A model generated the notes under the pieces. That model made no database searches. It saw only the letters and a list, made by a program, of their open reading frames with translations, and had not been told where the DNA came from. Shown piece after piece: positions 32,377-41,001 of a DNA stretch of 64,000 nucleotides. Both the position numbers and the translations under genes were made by a program. Position 1 is the stretch's first letter. Each line of letters begins with the position of its first letter. The DNA is from an uncultured Treponema sp. (GTDB lineage Bacteria; Spirochaetota; Spirochaetia; Treponematales; Treponemataceae), in assembly GCA_946410085.1 (NCBI GenBank), contig CAMJZA010000011.1, positions 1 through 64,000 of the forward strand. Direction: 5' to 3'.

Positions 32377-33065
32377 TCCGCATGATTGGGATATGCGGGT
32401 GAAGCACTTCCCGTTTGATTGCCGAAATTTTTGCAACAAAGTATTACAAACCGGACGGATTTTTTTTGCTATTCTTTGGGGCACAGGTCGTTGACTGAAC
32501 CAATGTTCAGGGCCTGTACGTCAGGCAGGGTACTGTCTGTTACCCTTGCCGTCTGTTTTAACAGTCCATATTTTTAGGTGCTGCCTGCCCGTGATGCACG
32601 TTAGGTGCGCGGATGGGGCGTACCGTCCTTCCTCACCCCGTGCGTGCGGGCATTCATGCGCTACGGAAAGGCCGTTTTTTACGGACCGACTACGGAAGGG
32701 GGATGGTATCGAAAAACTACCAAAGTCTGTATTGAAAATCCGCCAAAGTCTGTATCGAAAAAGTTGACAAACTGCTGTAGGCGATTACGCATATAAACGG
32801 GAAGATGGCATCGTAATAGTGCCTCTTACTTGCCTGGGGAATTAAGAAGTAGCGGTTATGACTATCCCGACGCGGATCTTGCCGGGTTTGTCCCCGTCAT
32901 CGCGAAGGCACGAATCGAGGGCCGGCAGGTCAATCAATGCAAAATTATAAAAATGTGTAAAAACAGGCGGAATTTTATTGCAAAAATGTGTAAAACAACG
33001 TCCGATTCTTTTGCAAAAATGTGTAATTTTTCAAAAAAAACATTGCAAAAGTGTGTAATCGGTGT
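32377..33065. other. Gene-poor spacer with two further short repeat families
   Basis: No convincing gene is seen over about 690 bases. Three 23-base units, the third diverged, lie at 32707-32775 (core CCAAAGTCTGTATYGAAAA). Four TTGCAAAAATGTGTAA-like boxes start at 32945, 32978, 33011 and 33043, spaced 33, 33 and 32 bases, and run up to the promoter of the ATPase gene. Base composition falls from GC-rich to very AT-rich across this strip, marking the left edge of a foreign-looking island. Confidence 0.7.
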
Positions 33066-33071
33066 TAGGAT
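33043..33071 (+). promoter_or_regulatory. Promoter of the AAA/DUF4143 ATPase gene
   Basis: TTGCAA (33043-33048), 17 bases and TAGGAT (33066-33071) are followed by 12 bases and the ATG at 33084. The -35 box is part of the fourth 33-bp-spaced repeat, so a protein bound to the boxes would touch the polymerase. Confidence 0.45.
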
Positions 33072-33083
33072 TAATTGTACAAT

Positions 33084-34385
33084 ATGTATCGTAAAGCATT
33101 TGAAGAATTAAAAGAGTGGAAAGCCTCAGCGGGTAGAAAACCCTTGATTTTAAAAGGGGCAAGACAGGTTGGAAAAACCTGGCTTATGAAAGAATTTGGT
33201 AAAGAATGTTATAAAAAGATATTTTATTTTTCGTTTGATAGGGAAGAGTCTCTTCATGATATTTTCAAGATAAATAAAGATCCTTACAGAATTATTGAAA
33301 GTCTTGGAACAATTAGGGAAGATAAAATACTCCCTGAAGAGCATTTAATTATTTTTGATGAAATACAGGAATGCCCGGAAGCACTTAATGCGCTGAAGTA
33401 TTTTAATGAAGAAGCAAATCAATATCATGTCATTGCTGCTGGCAGTCTGTTAGGAACGCTGCTTGCTCAGCCGATGAGTTATCCTGTTGGAAAAGTAAAT
33501 CTCTTAAATATGTATCCAATGGATTTTGAAGAATTTTTGAATGCTTTATCGCCAGGTCTTTATAAATACATAATTGAAACACCTCCAGAAGAAATATTAA
33601 AGATTCAGCATGATAAGCTGATTGAACAATACAGAAATTATCTCATTGTTGGTGGCATGCCTTCCTGTGTTTATTCCTGGATGACAGAAAAAAATTCCGG
33701 GACAGTCCTTAAAATTCAAAAAGAACTGTTAGAGCTATATGAAAATGATATTTCCAAACACAGCGGAAAAGTCAATGCAGGAAGAATCCTTCTTGTTTTC
33801 AGAAGTCTTGTCAGCCAGCTTTCTAAAGAGAATGAAAAATTCATTTACGGATGTGTAAAACAAGGCGCACGGGCAAGAGAATTTGAAGAAGCAATAGAAT
33901 GGCTTGTGAGTTCAGGACTTGTGATACGCATTTATGATGTAACAAAGCCTGAACACCCGCTTAAAGCCTTTGAAGATGTATCATGCTTTAAACTGTTTTA
34001 TTTTGACGTCGGTCTTGCAAAAAGGGCAGCCGAAGTAACAAATGAAGCAATCATTCTGAATAAGGACTTTCAATTCAAGGGACCGCTTACAGAAAACTAC
34101 TGTGTGCAGCAGCTCCGAACTCTTTTTGATGCAGCACCTCATTATTATTCTCCAGACAGGAATTATGAAGTTGATTTTCTATTGCAGAACGGAATGCAGA
34201 TTATTCCTGTGGAATGCAAAGCGGGAAAAAGCGTTTCAAGCGCAAGTTTCAAACGCTATCGAAAAGAGCAGCATCCAAAATGCGCAATCAGGTTCTCAGA
34301 ACTCCCGTACAAAGAACAGGAGGACATGATAAACGTCCCCTTGTACTTGGCATGCAGGGTAAACAGGATGGGGATGGAACAATGA
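33084..34385 (+). CDS. AAA_14/DUF4143 family ATP-binding protein (AT-rich, probably acquired)
   Basis: The 433-residue protein has an N-terminal AAA ATPase with Walker A GARQVGKT (25-32) and Walker B IIFDEIQECP (near 95). A C-terminal DUF4143 domain follows, with the PD-(D/E)xK-like end YEVDFLLQNGMQIIPVECKAG. Family members are common, patchily distributed and often mobile, and their role is unsettled. The gene is strikingly AT-rich, with AAA/GAA/ATT codons, against GC-rich neighbours, and is bounded by short repeats, which signals horizontal transfer. The ATG at 33084 is preferred to a TTG nine bases earlier. Only a very short leader is predicted. Confidence 0.88.
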   Translation: MYRKAFEELKEWKASAGRKPLILKGARQVGKTWLMKEFGKECYKKIFYFSFDREESLHDIFKINKDPYRIIESLGTIREDKILPEEHLIIFDEIQECPEALNALKYFNEEANQYHVIAAGSLLGTLLAQPMSYPVGKVNLLNMYPMDFEEFLNALSPGLYKYIIETPPEEILKIQHDKLIEQYRNYLIVGGMPSCVYSWMTEKNSGTVLKIQKELLELYENDISKHSGKVNAGRILLVFRSLVSQLSKENEKFIYGCVKQGARAREFEEAIEWLVSSGLVIRIYDVTKPEHPLKAFEDVSCFKLFYFDVGLAKRAAEVTNEAIILNKDFQFKGPLTENYCVQQLRTLFDAAPHYYSPDRNYEVDFLLQNGMQIIPVECKAGKSVSSASFKRYRKEQHPKCAIRFSELPYKEQEDMINVPLYLACRVNRMGMEQ

Positions 34386-34691
34386 CCTCAAGACGGCGAA
34401 AATATCCTTCAAGACGATGAAAATGAATAGCAGGATCGGGTTTTTGGCGAGTATGATCCACAAAAACATAAAGGACTTTTTGCTGACGGATTTTTAAAAG
34501 GAGACCGAATCTCTCCAAAGCTCGCCGGACGGCAGCCGTCAGGTCTTCGCCCACCCGGCGCGGCTACGGGAAAACCTGCTTGAACGGTAGGGATTGCCCT
34601 GTTTGGGGCTGAAAAACGTCCTGTTTTGTGCTAAATTATGGCCGGATCCTGTATTTTCCGTGAAATCTTTCCCTTTTCAACCCTTTGCCCC
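34386..34691. other. Spacer downstream of the ATPase gene
   Basis: No gene is seen. Two 21-base units (34388-34408 and 34409-34429, core TCAAGACG and GAAAAT) follow the ATPase stop. A GACGGC-A-GCCGTC inverted repeat lies further on. The GC-rich composition returns here, marking the right edge of the AT-rich island. Confidence 0.5.
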
Positions 34692-34781
34692 TTGAATAAT
34701 CTTGTACTGTATGCTATGCTAGACTTTACTTAGATATGGGGCGGCTTTGAAAGTCGTCCAAGCGACTAGTAGGAGTTCATA
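34692..34781 (+). promoter_or_regulatory. rpsD promoter and structured leader
   Basis: TTGAAT (34692-34697), 17 bases and TATGCT (34715-34720) start a leader of about 55 bases. A 9-bp hairpin pairs 34739-34747 with 34751-34759. Its right arm AGTCG (34752-34756) can instead pair with CGACT at 34763-34767, next to the AGGAG ribosome site. Two exclusive folds beside the start codon suggest feedback control by S4, as known for S4 leaders in other bacteria. Confidence 0.45.
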
Positions 34782-35375
34782 ATGGCGACAAGAAGGAATC
34801 CCAGGTTCAAAGAGTGCAGGAGACTTGGAGTTAATGTTTGTGGGCATCCGAAGGCAATGAAGAGGGCCGATGCCCCTGCCTTTAGGAAGACGCATAAGGT
34901 TTCAGAATATGGCAGGCAGCTGATTGAAAAGCAGAAAGTCAAGGCCTATTACGGCATCTTGGAGAAGCAGCTGCGGAACTACTATGCGAAGGCCCAGAAG
35001 AAAGAGGGCAAGACGGGTGAAGTCCTCCTTTCAACGCTGGAGTGCCGTCTGGATAACTTGGTGTATAGGCTCGGCATTGCCAATTCAATCAGGATGGCCC
35101 GCCAGCTCGTTACCCACCGCCACATCACCGTCGACGGCAATGTTGTCAATTTCCCGTCAACGCACATCAAGGTTGGTCAGGTGATTGCCCTGAAGGAAAA
35201 GGACCGCAAGAACGCCCAGTTCAAGAAGTGCTTCCTTGAGATGAACAAGTCTCCGCTTCCCTATCTGGAGCGCGATGACGATAATTTCTGCGGCAAGCTG
35301 ATTGCATATCCCCAGCGGAAGGATATTCCGGTTGAGATTAACGATCAGATGGTCGTTGAGTTCTACTCAAAGTAA
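34782..35375 (+). CDS. rpsD: 30S ribosomal protein S4
   Basis: The 197-residue protein is slightly shorter than the E. coli protein (206). The body has the S4 N-terminal domain (RNPRFKECRRLGVNVCGHPK) and the S4 RNA-binding fold (LECRLDNLVYRLGIANSIRMARQLVTHRHITVDGNVVN). The N-terminal zinc-type cysteine set is reduced. It binds 16S rRNA early in 30S assembly. Here it stands alone, between a foreign-looking ATPase and an EAL protein, rather than in the alpha operon. It has its own promoter, structured leader, AGGAG site and terminator. Confidence 0.97.
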   Translation: MATRRNPRFKECRRLGVNVCGHPKAMKRADAPAFRKTHKVSEYGRQLIEKQKVKAYYGILEKQLRNYYAKAQKKEGKTGEVLLSTLECRLDNLVYRLGIANSIRMARQLVTHRHITVDGNVVNFPSTHIKVGQVIALKEKDRKNAQFKKCFLEMNKSPLPYLERDDDNFCGKLIAYPQRKDIPVEINDQMVVEFYSK

Positions 35376-35405
35376 TTTACGGTAAGACAGCTTTCTGTCT
35401 GACAG

Positions 35406-35454
35406 GGCAAGGAGTCCGGCGCAGCCGTGTGCAGGGGCTTCCTTGCCTTTTTTT
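35406..35454 (+). terminator. Rho-independent terminator after rpsD
   Basis: GGCAAGGA (35406-35413) pairs with TCCTTGCC (35440-35447) and is followed by T7. It ends four bases before the stop of the convergent EAL gene. Confidence 0.88.
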
Positions 35455-35458
35455 GTGC

Positions 35459-37387
35459 CTAGCGGTTCTTTTCCTGCAGGAAGCTGATGAATTCTTCCTT
35501 CTTCATGGGTTTTGCAAAGTAGAATCCCTGGATGTAATCGCAGTCAAGTTCTTCGAGGATGCGGTATTGCCGTTCCGTTTCCACGCCTTCGCAGACGATT
35601 TTGAATCCGACGTCGTGCATCATTGCGATGGTGTTCCGTATGATTGACCTTCCGGAAGGGGTTTCCACGATGTCTACGATGCTCTTGTCGATCTTGACGA
35701 GGCTGAGCGGCAGGTCAATCGCCCGCTTTATGTTCGAATAGCCGGTTCCGTAGTCGTCCAGTGAGAACGAATAGTTCTTCTTGAGCAGGGTTTCCACGTT
35801 GTTGTAGCCGGTCATGGTGTGCATTCCGGCCATCGACTCGGTAATCTCCATGTTGATGCGCTCTGACGGGGTGCGGTATTTTTCCTGCAGGACGGTGATT
35901 TTGTCGACGAGGTCCTTCTGCAGGAGCTGCTCGACCGACAGGTTCAGCTCAATGTAATGGAGGCCCAGTTCGGTGAATTCGGGAATCGTTACGAATTTGA
36001 AGATGCTGTCCAGAACGAAGTTGCCGATCGGGAGGATCAGGCCCGTGCTTTCTGCCGTGGGGATGAACAGGTCGGGCGGGATAAAGCCGTGCTGGGGATC
36101 GTTCAGGCGGATGAGGGCTTCGGCGGACGTGAATTTCCGGGTCTTGAGGTTGTAGATCGGCTGGTAGAACATCTCAAAGTTGCCGTCTGCAATGCCCTTG
36201 GTGATGATGTCTGATATGTTCTCCAGGAGGCGGAAATTCTTATGCCGGATGACCTCGTTTGCCCTGAGCAGGATCTGCCCCTGCGGGAGGTAGCGCTGGA
36301 AGAAGCGGCTGAACTGCAGGACGCTTTCGACGTTTGAAAAATCCCGGGGGAATTCCATCAGGCAGATTTTGGGGTCCAGTATGGAAGCATAGCTGTCTTC
36401 TTCGAGGTTCCGCCACATGTCGATGAGCGCCGGATAGTCCTGCTCTATGTCGAGTCCGCCCTGGCTGAAGACGGCCTGAATGCTCCCCGCCGAATGGTAG
36501 TACAGCTTGTATCCGTTCATCTCGCTGATGATTTCTGTAATCTGCTGCTCGGTTTTCCTGATGAAGCTGAAGAATTTTTCGTCGCCGAAGTAGTTCCGTG
36601 CCTCAGGCGCATTGGCGAAATTGATGATGAGGAGCGTTGCGCTCCTGCCTGACAGCTTGAGGTTGGTCAGCTGCTTCTTCAGGGCTTCCTTTGTGTACAG
36701 TCCGGTGTCGGGGTCGAACATCTCTTCGGGCCGGTAGACGATGAGGTGCACCAGAAGGAGCGTGATGGCAGACGAAATCATTTCCAGCAGGTAGTCGGCG
36801 TTCAGGGACTGGTAGAGCGCACAGAGGAAGTCGACGATGTAGGTTGAAATCATCGTCAGCCATTTGATTTTTCCCAGATAGCGGCGCATCCTGCAGAGGC
36901 AGATGAAACCGAAGAGGCTGTAGCCCATCCCGATGCCGTACAGGATGAACATGTGCGGTCCCCGCTGGTAGTAGTCTTCCGGTGTTATCGTGAACAGCCG
37001 GTGGGTAAACAGGTTTGACAGTATGACCAGGTGAAGGGTGAGCAGCGGGATGATGAGGGCGAGCCGGTATGCCGTTTTCTGCAGCTTGAAGACGCAGTCT
37101 GTCTGGATGAAAATCAGGATGATGTAGCTGACCATGATGAACTGCCGGACAAAGAGGTAGCCGTAGGTGATGATGTGGGCAACGGCAAGTCCGAAGGAGA
37201 AGCGGTGGATCAGGACGAATGACCAGTACATGGAGATGTCCAGTATGGTGGAGGCAAGGCAGAACCAGATGACACGCAGGAATGCCCTGTTTTCGATTCC
37301 CTTGAACATTTTCCGGTAATATATGGAAAGGAGGATTGCTGCGTAAATAAAAATTGCCACGTAGTTGAATACAAGGATACTTTTCAA
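35459..37387 (-). CDS. Membrane-bound EAL-domain c-di-GMP phosphodiesterase with degenerate GGDEF
   Basis: The 642-residue protein starts with about 230 residues of six or seven membrane helices of a 7TM-sensor type. A GGDEF-like domain follows that keeps FDPDTGLYT but lacks the GG(D/E)EF loop (GSIQAVF is seen there), so it should not synthesise c-di-GMP. The EAL domain is complete: EAL near 421, ELNLSVEQ, EITES, DDYGTGYSN near 544, KIDKS, CEGVET near 599 and QGFYFAKP. It is therefore predicted to hydrolyse c-di-GMP in response to a membrane signal. The start is TTG at 37387 with a CGGAG site. It converges with rpsD. Confidence 0.9.
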   Translation of the reverse strand: MKSILVFNYVAIFIYAAILLSIYYRKMFKGIENRAFLRVIWFCLASTILDISMYWSFVLIHRFSFGLAVAHIITYGYLFVRQFIMVSYIILIFIQTDCVFKLQKTAYRLALIIPLLTLHLVILSNLFTHRLFTITPEDYYQRGPHMFILYGIGMGYSLFGFICLCRMRRYLGKIKWLTMISTYIVDFLCALYQSLNADYLLEMISSAITLLLVHLIVYRPEEMFDPDTGLYTKEALKKQLTNLKLSGRSATLLIINFANAPEARNYFGDEKFFSFIRKTEQQITEIISEMNGYKLYYHSAGSIQAVFSQGGLDIEQDYPALIDMWRNLEEDSYASILDPKICLMEFPRDFSNVESVLQFSRFFQRYLPQGQILLRANEVIRHKNFRLLENISDIITKGIADGNFEMFYQPIYNLKTRKFTSAEALIRLNDPQHGFIPPDLFIPTAESTGLILPIGNFVLDSIFKFVTIPEFTELGLHYIELNLSVEQLLQKDLVDKITVLQEKYRTPSERINMEITESMAGMHTMTGYNNVETLLKKNYSFSLDDYGTGYSNIKRAIDLPLSLVKIDKSIVDIVETPSGRSIIRNTIAMMHDVGFKIVCEGVETERQYRILEELDCDYIQGFYFAKPMKKEEFISFLQEKNR

Positions 37388-37494
37388 GATGTACTCCGAT
37401 AGCTTTGCCTGCTTCCCCGGCAGCTTCCCTTAGTGTATCATAAGAACAGGGATGTCGTCTAGATTCGGCATTGTCCGGGATCCGGCATTTGGGT

Positions 37495-37523
37495 TTGACA
37501 TTCCTCCTGTTATGAGGGATAAT
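37495..37523 (+). promoter_or_regulatory. Consensus promoter, leaderless configuration
   Basis: A perfect TTGACA (37495-37500), 17 bases and GATAAT (37518-37523) are followed by 9 bases and the ATG at 37533. The promoter lies inside the longer reading frame that begins at 37452, which shows that the upstream in-frame starts are probably not used. Confidence 0.65.
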
Positions 37524-37532
37524 CAGGTTATA

Positions 37533-39101
37533 ATGGCTGATTTAGACAAAAAAGACGATTCACCGCTTTTGTCAGGGGGAGGGGGCTTTTTTTCGACTCT
37601 TCTGGATCTCATTCTGGGCAGGGACAGTGATCCGCAGCGCAGGGGGCTGCAGGTTGCCCAGAAACAGCTGAACAAGACGGGCAATAAGTTCTACAAGCTG
37701 AGCAAGGACCGCTTTCTCCCTGCGTTTGCAACGTTCCTCTACGGAATTTATGAGGCGGTCGACCCCCTGCGGGAGTTTTTCCTGACCAATACGTCAGACA
37801 GCTATTATGCCAGCGCTGCCATACGGTATTTTACGACGGAAAAGCTGACCGGCTACCTTGAAGCGATCTCGGATGATGCCCTGGAGGAGCGGGGAAAGGA
37901 TCGGGAGTTCTCTGTCCTCAAGGAGGAGGCCCACAAGCTGTTTGAAAACCTCACCTCCGTTGCTTCCCGTGAACTGTCCGGGAAGGCCAATGCGATGTAC
38001 AATGCCGTCATTGCCCTCAAGCAGTTCTGCCTTGTGGACTACTATGCCCTTTTAAAGCGCTTCAAGCCGGATCTTGTGGAACACCGCTTTGAGCGCGGGG
38101 CGGATTTCGGCCAGCTGCCGAAGAAGTTTGCAATAGACATTGTGCCCGACTTCCTGTCCGCAACCGTCAATCTGCTTTGCGTGGAAGACTGGTCTTCCCA
38201 GCTGGAATTCCTTTCCGGCCTGCCGGGCTTCCGGGACTTTGACCGGGCTCTGTTTGACGGCATGTATGAAAAGCTGAGCAGGATGAATTCCATGGCCGTA
38301 TTCCTCAATTTCGGCCGCCTTGTGATCCATGATCCTTCGTATGCTGCTGCCCCCCAGTTTCCGTCGGAGGACATTGCAAGATCGTATCTGGATTCCCTGT
38401 CGCACGGCATGGAAGAGAAGCTGATCGAGATTGACACGAAGAAAAAGAACGAACTGCTTGAGCTCCAGATGAAAGAAGTCTTTGGCGGTGCTGAGATCAT
38501 GGAACTTCAGAATTATACGGAGGAATCGTCCGAAATTCTTGAGGATATTCCGGTCGAGCTGGACGACGGGAAGAAGATTTCCTATACGAACTATGCGCAG
38601 GCCAAGTACTTTCACACCCTCACGGAAGTCTATCTGGGGAAAAGCCTGCTTGAATTCGTTGAAAATTTTGCAGTCCGGGCAGAACTGTACGGCGGGGAGT
38701 ACGCCGCCAAGTTTTCTGCCGACTATCATCAGATGCTGATTTCGAATGACGAGATCATGAAGCTTGACATGGAGCTTGGTCAGGGCTTCCCGAACGGCTA
38801 TAAGATTGCGGTTCTGGCAGATGCTGCTGCCCATTCGCATGATGCGGCGGAAAAGCTCTATACGGAAGTCTCGAACGTGAACAAGCTGTTTGCCGAGCAG
38901 CTGGGTGCGGGCATGGGAATCCTGCATGGGGTTCACAAGAAGATAGCAAACCTGCTGGAGGACCGGAAGTCCATCAGCCCTGCAATCGTCAAGAACTGGC
39001 ATAACCTTGATGATTATCTGAAGGAACCTGCCCTGCAGACCCTGACGGAGGCAAACTCCCGCCTGAGCCATTTCATCTCCCTGATGGAAAGCCTGAAGTA
39101 G
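37533..39101 (+). CDS. Spirochaete-conserved protein, DUF5312-like, function unknown
   Basis: The 522-residue, largely alpha-helical, hydrophilic protein (MADLDKKDDSPLL at the start) has no signal peptide or membrane segment. It resembles a treponemal family annotated as DUF5312, a family assignment from memory. Distinct blocks are FYKLSKDRFLPAFATFLYGIYE, SAAIRYFTTEKLTGYLE and YTNYAQAKYFHTLTEVYLG. The start was chosen from the promoter position (37495-37523). It lies upstream of ruvA on the same strand. No function can be proposed from the sequence. Confidence 0.72.
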   Translation: MADLDKKDDSPLLSGGGGFFSTLLDLILGRDSDPQRRGLQVAQKQLNKTGNKFYKLSKDRFLPAFATFLYGIYEAVDPLREFFLTNTSDSYYASAAIRYFTTEKLTGYLEAISDDALEERGKDREFSVLKEEAHKLFENLTSVASRELSGKANAMYNAVIALKQFCLVDYYALLKRFKPDLVEHRFERGADFGQLPKKFAIDIVPDFLSATVNLLCVEDWSSQLEFLSGLPGFRDFDRALFDGMYEKLSRMNSMAVFLNFGRLVIHDPSYAAAPQFPSEDIARSYLDSLSHGMEEKLIEIDTKKKNELLELQMKEVFGGAEIMELQNYTEESSEILEDIPVELDDGKKISYTNYAQAKYFHTLTEVYLGKSLLEFVENFAVRAELYGGEYAAKFSADYHQMLISNDEIMKLDMELGQGFPNGYKIAVLADAAAHSHDAAEKLYTEVSNVNKLFAEQLGAGMGILHGVHKKIANLLEDRKSISPAIVKNWHNLDDYLKEPALQTLTEANSRLSHFISLMESLK

Positions 39102-39178
39102 GGCCGGCCGTTGCGGGGCTCGGCCGTTGATGCGGGCGGGGCTCAGCTGCTGCTGGGTTCGGCTGCCGCTGCGGGCGA

Positions 39179-39207
39179 TTGCCCAGACCCCTTTTTTCTG
39201 CTATAGT
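39179..39207 (+). promoter_or_regulatory. Promoter of ruvA, leaderless configuration
   Basis: TTGCCC (39179-39184), 17 bases and TATAGT (39202-39207) are followed by 7 bases and the ATG at 39215. There is no ribosome-binding sequence. This fixes the ruvA start and excludes the in-frame start at 39179. Confidence 0.6.
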
Positions 39208-39214
39208 ATCCTCC

Positions 39215-39841
39215 ATGTTCAACAGCCTGACGGGTATCATAACGGAAAAATCAGCCCAGAAGCTGTGCATTGATACGCACGGCATAGAGTGGGAGGTGAA
39301 TTCTCCTGACACGAGCATTCAGTCCCTGCCTCCGGTCGGAGAGACCTGCAGGGTCTATACATGGCTGCAGCATACCGATGCCCTGATGACCCTCTACGGT
39401 TTTGCGAGCGAGGGCGAGCGTTCCCTGTTTTTTGACCTGCTCAAGGTTGACGGCATTGGTCCGAAAGGAGCGCTCAAGATTATGGGGGCGGTTTCTGCCC
39501 CGCAGCTGGTGAAGATTCTTGATGACGGAAACCTTGATGCCCTGCAGAAGGTGCCGGGGGTGGGAAAGAAGACTGCCGCGAAGATGCTGCTGCAGCTCAA
39601 GGGAAAGCTGTCGCTGTCTGATGACACTTCAGGCCGGGCGGGGGCGGCTTCTGCCGCGAAATCCCCGTACGCTGATGTTATCGGGGCGCTCGTGAACATG
39701 GGCTATGAGCGGAAAAATGCCGAACAGACGGTATCCCGCCTGATGGAAGGACTTGAGAAGGACGGGGAGTTTTCGGCATTGAACCAGTCTGCAAGGGAAG
39801 ATGCCCTGTTCCGTAAAGCACTCGTGGAGATGGCACAATGA
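39215..39841 (+). CDS. ruvA: Holliday junction helicase subunit RuvA
   Basis: The 208-residue protein has the N-terminal OB domain ([15 protein letters not shown]), tandem helix-hairpin-helix motifs ([12 protein letters not shown] and [19 protein letters not shown]) and the C-terminal RuvB-contact domain ([20 protein letters not shown]). It binds the four-way junction as a tetramer and recruits RuvB. The stop overlaps the ruvB start in ATGA (39838-39841). ruvC is not adjacent, which is usual in treponemes. Confidence 0.96.
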   Translation: MFNSLTGIITEKSAQKLCIDTHGIEWEVNSPDTSIQSLPPVGETCRVYTWLQHTDALMTLYGFASEGERSLFFDLLKVDGIGPKGALKIMGAVSAPQLVKILDDGNLDALQKVPGVGKKTAAKMLLQLKGKLSLSDDTSGRAGAASAAKSPYADVIGALVNMGYERKNAEQTVSRLMEGLEKDGEFSALNQSAREDALFRKALVEMAQ

Positions 39842-41001
39842 ATAGAAGCGTACGTGCAAAAAGTCCCTATTCGCGGCCAAAGACGGAGCGGGAAGCAGAA
39901 GCCGACGACATGAACATCGTTGCCCAGCTTTCTGCACAGGCGGCAGGGGGCATGGTTTCGGGGCCGGCCCCGGATGCCACCCATATTGTACGTGCGGATG
40001 TTGCCGTGGATGATGACGTGCAGGAAGGCAGCCTCCGTCCCAAAAGCCTGAAGGAATTTCAGGGGCAGCAGGCAATCAAGGAAAATCTGTCCGTTTTTGT
40101 CAATGCTGCCCGTGACCGGCAGGAGGCGCTTGACCATCTTTTTCTGATCGGACCGCCCGGACTGGGCAAGACGACCCTGGCACAGATTACCGCCGCAGAG
40201 CTGGGGGTTGACTTTAAGGTGACGAGTGCGCCTGCCCTGGACAAGCCGAAGGATCTTGCCGGAATCCTTTCGACGATTACTGCGCGCACCGTTTTCTTTA
40301 TAGACGAAATTCACCGCCTCAAGCCTGCCATTGAAGAGATGCTCTATATCGCCATGGAAGATTTTGAACTTGACTGGGTAATCGGGCAGGGCGCTGCCGC
40401 ACGTACGGTCAGGATTCCCATTCCGCATTTTACCCTGGTCGGTGCGACGACAAAGGCGGGCATGGTTTCGTCCCCGCTTATCAGCCGTTTTGGAATTGTC
40501 CAGCGCTTTAACTTTTATACGCATGAAGAGCTTGCCTCGATTATCAGGCGGTCTGCCGCAATCCTGAATGTGACGGCGGATGAAGATGCTTCCATGCTGA
40601 TGGCATCCTGTTCCCGCGGTACGCCCCGCATTGCGAACAGGATTCTCCGCCGGATGCGGGATTTTGCGCAGGTGGCGGGCAGTCCGGTGATAACGGTAGA
40701 TATCGTGACTGAAGGACTCAGGAAGCTCGGTATTGACTCGCTGGGGCTGGAGCGCTATGACAGGGAGATTCTTTCTTCCATAATCAACAACTTTTCGGGG
40801 GGACCGGTCGGTGCCGAGACCCTTGCGATTTCAATCGGGGAAAGCCAGGATACGCTTGAGGATTACTACGAACCCTATTTAATTCAGTGCGGCCTGCTCC
40901 AGCGGACGCCCCGGGGCCGGGTTGTTACCGACCGCGCATACAAACATCTGGGACTTGAAAAAAGGGGAGGGGGAAATGAAGACCAGCGACTTTTATTTTG
41001 A
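39838..41001 (+). CDS. ruvB: Holliday junction branch-migration ATPase RuvB
   Basis: The 387-residue AAA+ motor has Walker A GPPGLGKT (105-112), Walker B FFIDEIHR, sensor [19 protein letters not shown] and the winged-helix C-terminus ending in [17 protein letters not shown]. The core usually starts 20-30 residues before LRPKSLKEF; here about 65 residues precede it, low in complexity, so either the N-terminus is extended or translation starts inside. The four-base overlap with ruvA and a GGAG site support the start given. The last 26 bases overlap queA. Confidence 0.96.
   Translation: MNRSVRAKSPYSRPKTEREAEADDMNIVAQLSAQAAGGMVSGPAPDATHIVRADVAVDDDVQEGSLRPKSLKEFQGQQAIKENLSVFVNAARDRQEALDHLFLIGPPGLGKTTLAQITAAELGVDFKVTSAPALDKPKDLAGILSTITARTVFFIDEIHRLKPAIEEMLYIAMEDFELDWVIGQGAAARTVRIPIPHFTLVGATTKAGMVSSPLISRFGIVQRFNFYTHEELASIIRRSAAILNVTADEDASMLMASCSRGTPRIANRILRRMRDFAQVAGSPVITVDIVTEGLRKLGIDSLGLERYDREILSSIINNFSGGPVGAETLAISIGESQDTLEDYYEPYLIQCGLLQRTPRGRVVTDRAYKHLGLEKRGGGNEDQRLLF

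Noticed and set aside
31652-32407. 251-codon minus-strand frame with repeated FCKTVRIILQDC-like units
   Set aside because: The repeated residues are only the 22-bp array read in one frame, and the rest is antisense to the GNAT gene.
32546-32796. Short open frames in the spacer before the ATPase gene
   Set aside because: No ribosome site, no family pattern, and overlapping frames of similar length; treated as non-coding.
32830-33111. 93-codon frame containing an 11-residue repeat (IAKMCK...)
   Set aside because: The repeat is the translation of the 33-bp promoter boxes; the frame lacks a ribosome site and runs through the promoter of the next gene.
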